A stretch of DNA of 64,000 bases, taken from assembly GCA_014529385.2 (NCBI GenBank), contig CM043968.1, positions 130,009,018-130,073,017 of the forward strand. The letters run 5' to 3'. This document shows, one piece after another, positions 58,260-64,000 of this stretch; positions within the stretch are counted from its first letter, which is position 1, and the number at the start of each line of letters is the position of its first letter. The position numbers and the translations under genes were made by a program. The DNA is from Adiantum capillus-veneris. Taxonomy: Eukaryota; Streptophyta; Polypodiopsida; Polypodiales; Pteridaceae. Below the pieces are notes generated by a model. That model was not told where the DNA came from. It saw nothing but the letters and a program-made list of their open reading frames with translations, and did not search any database.

Positions 58260-59988
58260 AGACTAAGATGAAAGGATGTATATGGTCGGGTTGTATATGA
58301 TCAGATATAGTTGTTAGTCAAAGTCAAACTAATGTAATGAGTTGGTTTTGTAAAGGGAGAGTCTCCCTGGAATGGTTATGGTCCCGGGTTAGGTCATGGT
58401 CTGCAGGTATCCCATGGACCTCAAGGCTAGAAAATGCATTTTTCCTAAATGAAGAAAATAAGGGCAAGCTTGAAATTCTCCCGGTTTTTAGGTCAAAATT
58501 AAAGCTTTTGCCCGTAATTACACTAAAATTTGTGAAAACTTCCCGGTTTTCTTCAAGGCAAGCTCAAAATCAAGCAAGGATTTTAGGATTTCAGCCGGTT
58601 AAAATACATTGGACCCAGGTTTTTTTCTAACATTGCCCATGGTACTCAATTGTAATTTTGACTCCTTTCTTCTGTTAATATTACTTTCACCGCTTAGTTG
58701 GGAAATAAATTTTAAAGTAAAGGCAAACTAGTTCGTTCTTGTCTCTATAGCTAGGATTCGCACGCAAGTAGCGGCAGCGTTCAGATAGCGTCGTCTTCCT
58801 TTGTCCTGTAGCACAAACGAAGCCTGCTTAATCCTAACTCTGCCAATTTTCGATGTCGTCACTCAAAACGCTGCTACAGCAGCGTGCGAATGTGCTCTTA
58901 TATACTAAAACCTCATGGGCCTATCTCATACAATTGGAGGGGGGAATGGGCCAGCCAACTAGCGGCTTGCCGTGCCAGCAACAAACAGAGCCGCGTTCCG
59001 TTGTGAAGAAGTGCCCTCCTTGCCAGGGCCCAGAAGATTGATGAAGGCCCAGCATGCTGTCAGAGTTGCCCCATGAGAGCCAGTCTTACTAACCCCACAT
59101 GGTGTGCATCAGCTCGAGCCATAGCTCTCACCTAAATATTGCAGTGGACGCCACTTCTGTTCAGAGGAGCCAAAGGGTGATATGCCTGCATGTAAAAGTT
59201 TCCGCGAGAGAACACCGGATAGGCTGCCCCTTTGTAGGGCCAGAGAACGTCAACCATATCAATGCTCCCAAGCATAAATCGTATTTGGTAGAAGAGCATG
59301 CAAAAGGCCTACGATGGTGAGCCATGATTAATTCGCCAATGCTGAGTCATTGCCTCTGGGACTGCGTGCAGGCGAAGCAATTATGGCTTAGCATGCATTG
59401 TCTTTGCCTGCTCTTCTACGGATAGGCGGCCCCTCTGCAAGGCTAGAGAATGGTGACTCTATCATTGCTCGAGCAAAAATCGTATCCAGTAGAGAGCAAG
59501 CATAAGGCATACAATGCTGAGCCATAATTAGTCGTGATTGCTTTGCCTGCATGCAATCCCAAAGGCAATGACTCTGGGACTAGACTTGATGTTCAATTTT
59601 TATGAAGATTGTCTTTTGATGATACACATTTCTCCCTGAAACCTAACCTTTATACATGTGAGGTGCCTTTGTACCTACAAAAATTTTGCCTGTTTTGAAG
59701 CCAGAACAAAGAACCAAAAAAGTGGTAAAGGTTGTTGACTTTATCAATACTGCTCCTTGAATGATTTGTTATTGCCATAATGATTACACGACCATGTCTG
59801 GCCAGTGTCAAAATCCTCATAAGCGAGTGTTTTTTGTACTTATCGACAATGCAAAACACATTTTTTCTGCATTTTTCTTCTTTATGCTGTCTTAAATCAG
59901 GAAATTTTGTAAAACTGAATAGAGAGGAGTTTCTCCTGAACTTGAGTGTGAAATTCTCTAAATGTGTTGCTATGTTACATTCCCAAAT
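58260..59988. other. Intergenic region with diverged repeats
   Basis: No supported gene. A block at 59217-59340 recurs diverged at 59419-59540. An imperfect inverted repeat spans 59348-59570. The part next to 59989 should hold the 3' untranslated region and poly(A) signal of the neighbouring minus-strand gene. Confidence 0.5.
59348..59570. repeat. Imperfect inverted repeat (hairpin)
   Basis: The left arm starts CATTGCCTCTGGGACTGCG (59348 to about 59401). The right arm (about 59507-59570) reads CATTGCCTTTGGGATTGCA on the complement. The match continues through GCAGGC.AAGCAA and TTATGGCT.AGCAT with one short gap. The loop is about 105 bases. Confidence 0.7.
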
Positions 59989-61661
59989 TTAAGGGCTTTT
60001 CTCCTCCACATTTGGAGGTGATGAATGTTGCACAGTGGAGCTCATCCCCTTGTGTCGTGTGCGGTGAAATTCGATTTGAAGCCTTTTGTGTAGTGGGCTT
60101 GTGCCTAGTAGTCCTTTTTCGATATCCTTATGCAGCTGTTTCAAAGCAAGAGCAGCGAAAAAACCTTTGATGAATTCTTTGCAGGCATCTCTACCTGTGT
60201 ATTCTATCTCACTATTCTCCTCTAAGTGTGAAGAGAGCCCATCATCCTGGGCTGTTTTATGTAGCTGTTGTTGATGAGCTGAGCCGGGTGATTCATTGGG
60301 TCGGTTAGTTGAAGTCGGAAGATCAGTGCCATTTTTGGGATCAATTTGTAGAGAAGATGTGGCCTTTTGTGGTTTTTTTGTCCCTTCAAACTCCTGCTCT
60401 GCTCTATGTTGATGGGTAAGCTTTGTCTCTTTGTCGAAGCAGATCATGTAAGCTTGCTTGCAGCCCTCGAAAAGCCTTTCTCCGAGAGTGTCAATTATGT
60501 AGTAAGCTTCTTTGTCCACCTTCAGAAGAAAGAAGTGATCATTCCAGCTCACTATGTACACTGCTGGCTCAAAGGTCTCACCTGCCTTCAACAACTGCGA
60601 CTCTTCTGCTTCGACAATGGATGCCTCCCAAATGTCATCAAATAACACAGCTCCATGTAAGAAATCAAATATACTATTCTCTATTTCTGGCTTGAAAAAA
60701 CCCACAGATGTACCCCCCTCCACAATCCCCAAAGGCCGAATTTTTGCCTCTAGAACACTGTCGAGATCGAAATGTTGATCCGGAAACTTTTTCATATAAA
60801 CTTCGTCAGCGCAGAGAGTCCTCCACTCAGCAGAGCCTTGTCTGATGAGAGTGTCAAATTCTGCACGAATGGGCACCAAGTCAGGATGTTGGTGCAACCA
60901 ATCAGCAATGACAACTACTAGGGCAGTGCACGCACTTTCTCCTCCAGCCCGTTCGCTTCTCTGGTCAATTGAGGCAAAAAACACTTTGGTTGATAGCTTC
61001 ATGTGGCCAACTCGGCTGACGAGCTCTCGTTTTTCCCAGCATCCAACACTAAATTGCAATTCTCCACAGTCAAGGCATTCCGACATAGCTGCTGAGGAAA
61101 GCAGGGCACAGTCAGCGTCTCGGCCCTGCAACATTCTAACTTTGGTTAGAGAAGAAGAAGATTGTCTCAACCCAAAAAGAAACATCTTACAAATAAGATA
61201 GGGTTTGGAAGGGTGAAGGCTTTGGTTCTAAGACAAGTAAGAAAAGATAGTTCTGGCTATGATGCATCTGCAAAGACTCACTTATGGGGAGATGTCACCT
61301 GCGTGCAACCATACAGGGAAACCCCCCTATCTATAAATGCTAAAGCAGTCAGGTACCCCCCTTTCTACGGTATTTGTATAGTCACTTGACCCCCTCCGTA
61401 AAATATATATATATATATATATATATACAGGCATCGGAGACAACACATGCATCGACATCTGCCAATTTTGGGGACTGTGTTTCTTCTTGCACATCCCATT
61501 GCTGCAACTATAGGTCGGCGTGGGGTAGGTGTGCTCCTCCATGACACTTGTACATTTTCTTTGTGATCTCATTACTTTGTGGAATTTTCATTAAAGCAGC
61601 ATTGTGGCCGCCAAAAGTGTTGAGCTCGGGAACTAGCATGTGCAATGTGAATTGCTGAAAG

Positions 61662-61743
<82 letters not shown>

Positions 61744-63500
61744 GTGCACACCTCTCATGTCTGAAAGAAAGCACATGATGCTCCATGTTAAAATCAATCA
61801 TACCTGATCATGTGTGTAAGTCAGGGACAATTGCCTGACCAGATCAACATCATCCCCACCAGTATCACTATGTGCTTTCCGCAATAGAGGTTCCCCACGC
61901 TCTGAGAGAGAGCTGATTCTCCGCCTTCTTTTCCATGAAAGAAGCTGCCGCATGTGAATGCTTTGATCGGATTCAGAAGCAGAAACTTTGTCGATAAAAG
62001 CTCCTCTAGAGGCCTTGGTGGGTGTTATTGAGGGGTCTTCCCTGACTTCTGTGAGGGAAGCAAGTGCTCCCTCGACAACCAGGTTCACAACCGTCAAGGA
62101 TCCATAGCTGTGCAAGTGTTTGTTCTCTTCATCTCTCACTTTCTGTCCTTCTGAACCAGCCACTGAATCAATATCTGACGCTTCTTCGACACCGCTGCAA
62201 ACAGAGTACTCCGGCTCTCCAGAGGTTTTTCTCGCACTAAAGGAAACCATTTTACGCATGCGCTTGGCCTTCTTCTCACATATGCCACGGATCTGCTGAT
62301 CGCACAAGAGGGCCCGGCCAAGACAAGACAACGTCGAATGCCTAGTGCAATCCAAATTGAGACTCTTTTCTGGAGCCTGATCTTCAGAGAAGCAAACGGT
62401 TACCTACAACAAGGAACAAAGTTGGTAGTGGGGAGGCTGGTTCTGGCATGGCATGTGTGTGTGCATGACAAAGACAAAGGGGCTACACATACATACACAT
62501 AAGATCCCAGGGATACGATACAAACTGTGAGACAAATTTTTTGTCCAATGAGAATCCATGATTTGTTCAGGTTCGTGCCATGAACTGGGAGGTTCAATGA
62601 AAATCAACCAATTTAAGCAGGTGCTGATGTCAATACAGCGGCACATTGTGGGGCACTCACCACAAGGATAGCTACTTGTTCATGTTGCCCCTCTGCACTT
62701 GTAACATCAAGTTTCACGGAATGCTCCATCTTCTCGGCTTGTGTTGAAGGAGCCAACTGCCCCAGATTTATGGAAGCAGTGCCAAAAACTGTTGTTTTCG
62801 CTTTGGTTTCTAGCTGCACAACAAGGAAGAATGTTCACGCAGTCAATACAATCATGTGCGGGTTATTCTGACACCGGTAATACCAGTAGCTGACTAATCG
62901 ATAGGTTTTTCTTTGCTGATGGATGCACGTAACAAGAATTTCCCTTCTCTTGATGTGTGATGCTTGGCCTGATTGTTGTTGCCTCTCACAGTTATATGTG
63001 TTTTGTGGTGTTGCAATGCAATGTCAATATGATGCACATGAACACACATTTTGCTTTCTTATCCATACATTGCAGGGTGTAAAAAACTTTGATCAGTGAA
63101 GAATCCATATGTGTGGGCATGGTTCAAAAGCGTTTCTGACCTGAATGATGGTGAAATGGATATGGAATGGCAAGTAGTGGCTGGTTTGCTGGTTGGTGGC
63201 CATGGTGAGAATGCAGAGGTGCTCGAATTCCTGTTGCCAGTTGATGATGCAGCCTTGCTCCAGCCCTTTCTCACTTGTACGGGCTGTCTTCTGGCCGCTT
63301 CGTCCGAGTTGGTAGCATTGTGGGAGCGCCTTTGGTCCGCACCACTTCACTTCGATCATCATCATCATCATTGTGACATCTTGTCCATTCCCGTCTTTCA
63401 CAGAATTGAGGCCTTCCAAGCTCTGCACTTTGAGAGTCACTTTGAACTTTTTAGTAAGGACTGGTGGCCGTGGCCTCCAGCTCATGAACCTGGCCATCAT
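59989..63500 (-). CDS. EEIG1/EHBP1 N-terminal (NT-C2) domain protein, four exons, 749 aa
   Basis: This is the one host gene supported. Coding exons are 63500-63141, 62813-62661, 62403-61804 and 61125-59989. All introns have GT-AG ends and fall in phase 0, giving 749 residues. The start is the first of two ATGs (MMARFMSWRPRPPVLTKKFK); an in-frame TAG lies 18 bases upstream. Exons 1-3 encode an NT-C2 fold (KVTLKVQSLEGL, IEVKWCGPK, FGTASINLGQLA, VAILVVTVCF), a lipid-binding-like C2 variant. The middle is Ser/Arg-rich and likely disordered. Exon 4 has the conserved plant block (SVGCWEKRELVSRVGHMKL, ALVVVIADWLHQHP, DFLHGAVLFDDIW, YIVSWNDHFFLLKV). This is the layout of the Arabidopsis EEIG1/EHBP1 domain proteins. 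Molecular role is not established; membrane association is inference. Confidence 0.88.
61126..61803 (-). other. Intron 3 of the NT-C2 gene, with microsatellites
   Basis: This 678-bp intron has donor CAG|GTATGA and acceptor TTGCAG|GGC. It holds a (TG)40 array at 61663-61742, an (AT)n array near 61407-61427 and a transposon relic at 61290-61385. Introns 1 (62814-63140) and 2 (62404-62660) show nothing notable. Confidence 0.85.
61290..61385. mobile_element. Relic of the TIR DNA transposon in intron 3
   Basis: It aligns with 2354-2449 of the transposon in the LTR. AGATGTCACCTGCG matches AGATGCCACCTGCG, and TACCCCCCTTTCTACG matches GACCCCCCTTTCTACG at the same spacing. No terminal repeats remain. 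Confidence 0.45.
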
Positions 63501-63525
63501 TGATGGATCCAAACAGCTCTATGCA

Positions 63526-63566
<41 letters not shown>

Positions 63567-63665
63567 TTAGGTGGTTTAGTGCAAGAATTAATTGAGTTAA
63601 AGGACAATTCTCTGTTGCAAGAACACGCAAGGCATCCCCACAAGTCTCATCTCATATGCAGCGCT

Positions 63666-63741
<76 letters not shown>

Positions 63742-64000
63742 AGGAGGGCGCCGAGAGAGACAAGAAGAAGAAGCGGGGCTCGTGTGTGATGTGTGTGTAG
63801 CTCAAAGCATGGACGCAGATGCGCGTAAGGCAAGGCGGCACGCCGGGGCGACCATTTAGACGAAGCTGGTTTCACTCTTCAACGACCTCAAAAGTCGACT
63901 TATTGGGTCAAAAGTTTCTCACTAATTACATTATATACTATTTCCTTCTCCTTAACCTCCCCTTACCATCTTGACTCCCATTTTTATATGGCTTTGAGTC
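63501..64000 (-). promoter_or_regulatory. 5' untranslated region and promoter area of the NT-C2 gene
   Basis: The area contains AG/CT arrays at 63531-63562 and 63705-63737 and a TG array at 63669-63704, which read as CT- and CA-rich tracts on the coding strand. A TATA-like TATATAA (plus about 63929-63936) lies about 430 bp before the ATG. The small ORFs through these arrays are low-complexity artefacts. Confidence 0.4.

Noticed and set aside
60086-61201. Plus-strand ORFs of 60-118 codons
   Set aside because: Shadows of exon 4 of the minus-strand NT-C2 gene.
61508-61801. Open frame with a long His/Thr repeat
   Set aside because: Produced by the TG array in intron 3 of the NT-C2 gene.
63579-63875. 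Open frames with Cys/Val, Arg/Glu or Leu/Ser repeats
   Set aside because: Microsatellite translations upstream of the host gene.

Overview
This is a repeat-dominated piece of a land-plant nuclear genome. The reasons are Ty3/gypsy chromovirus and Tat/Athila-type LTR retrotransposons with tRNA-iMet and tRNA-Asp primer sites, a Ty1/copia element, a plant-type LINE remnant, many dinucleotide microsatellites, and one intron-containing host gene whose protein matches the plant EEIG1/EHBP1 (NT-C2) domain family. The species cannot be fixed from the sequence; a large-genome plant is likely. I saw no tRNA, rRNA, CRISPR or bacterial-type operon. By-eye identities are given as impressions, not computed values.

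Layout. 1-5957: minus-strand chromovirus debris (gag, leaders, PBS sites, long LTRs). Its first 5.4 kb recurs almost unchanged at 15811-21203. 5958-6094: a large (CT)n(GT)n array. 6095-9787: AT-rich sequence without a recognisable gene. 9788-46979: one outer plus-strand LTR element (called E1 here; LTRs 9788-10702 and 25810-26464 + 46728-46979; tRNA-Asp-type PBS). E1 has a gag-like region and an unrecognised 3' ORF region, but where pol should be (15006 to about 23300) it carries an inverted block of other retroelements. E1's right LTR is split by a chromovirus (E2, 26465-46722, minus strand, TSD TGTAA). E2's right LTR is in turn split by a Tat-like element with two RNase H domains (E3, 35088-46217, minus strand, 4-bp TSD). 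This is insertion nested three deep.

46980-50273 is AT-rich sequence continuing the locus that E1 entered. 50274-50833 looks like a solo LTR. 50834-52029 and 57476-58259 are two halves of one degenerate LINE ORF, separated by a Ty1/copia element (E4, 52030-57475). E4's polyprotein stays in a single frame for 1326 codons and is interrupted only by four TAG codons. 58260-59988 is intergenic and contains an imperfect hairpin.

The only host gene supported is on the minus strand at 63500-59989. It has four coding exons, all joined in phase 0 with GT-AG introns, and encodes a 749-aa NT-C2 domain protein. It has no functional link to the mobile elements, although its third intron carries microsatellites and a relic of the same DNA transposon that sits in the LTRs at 2325 and 18185.
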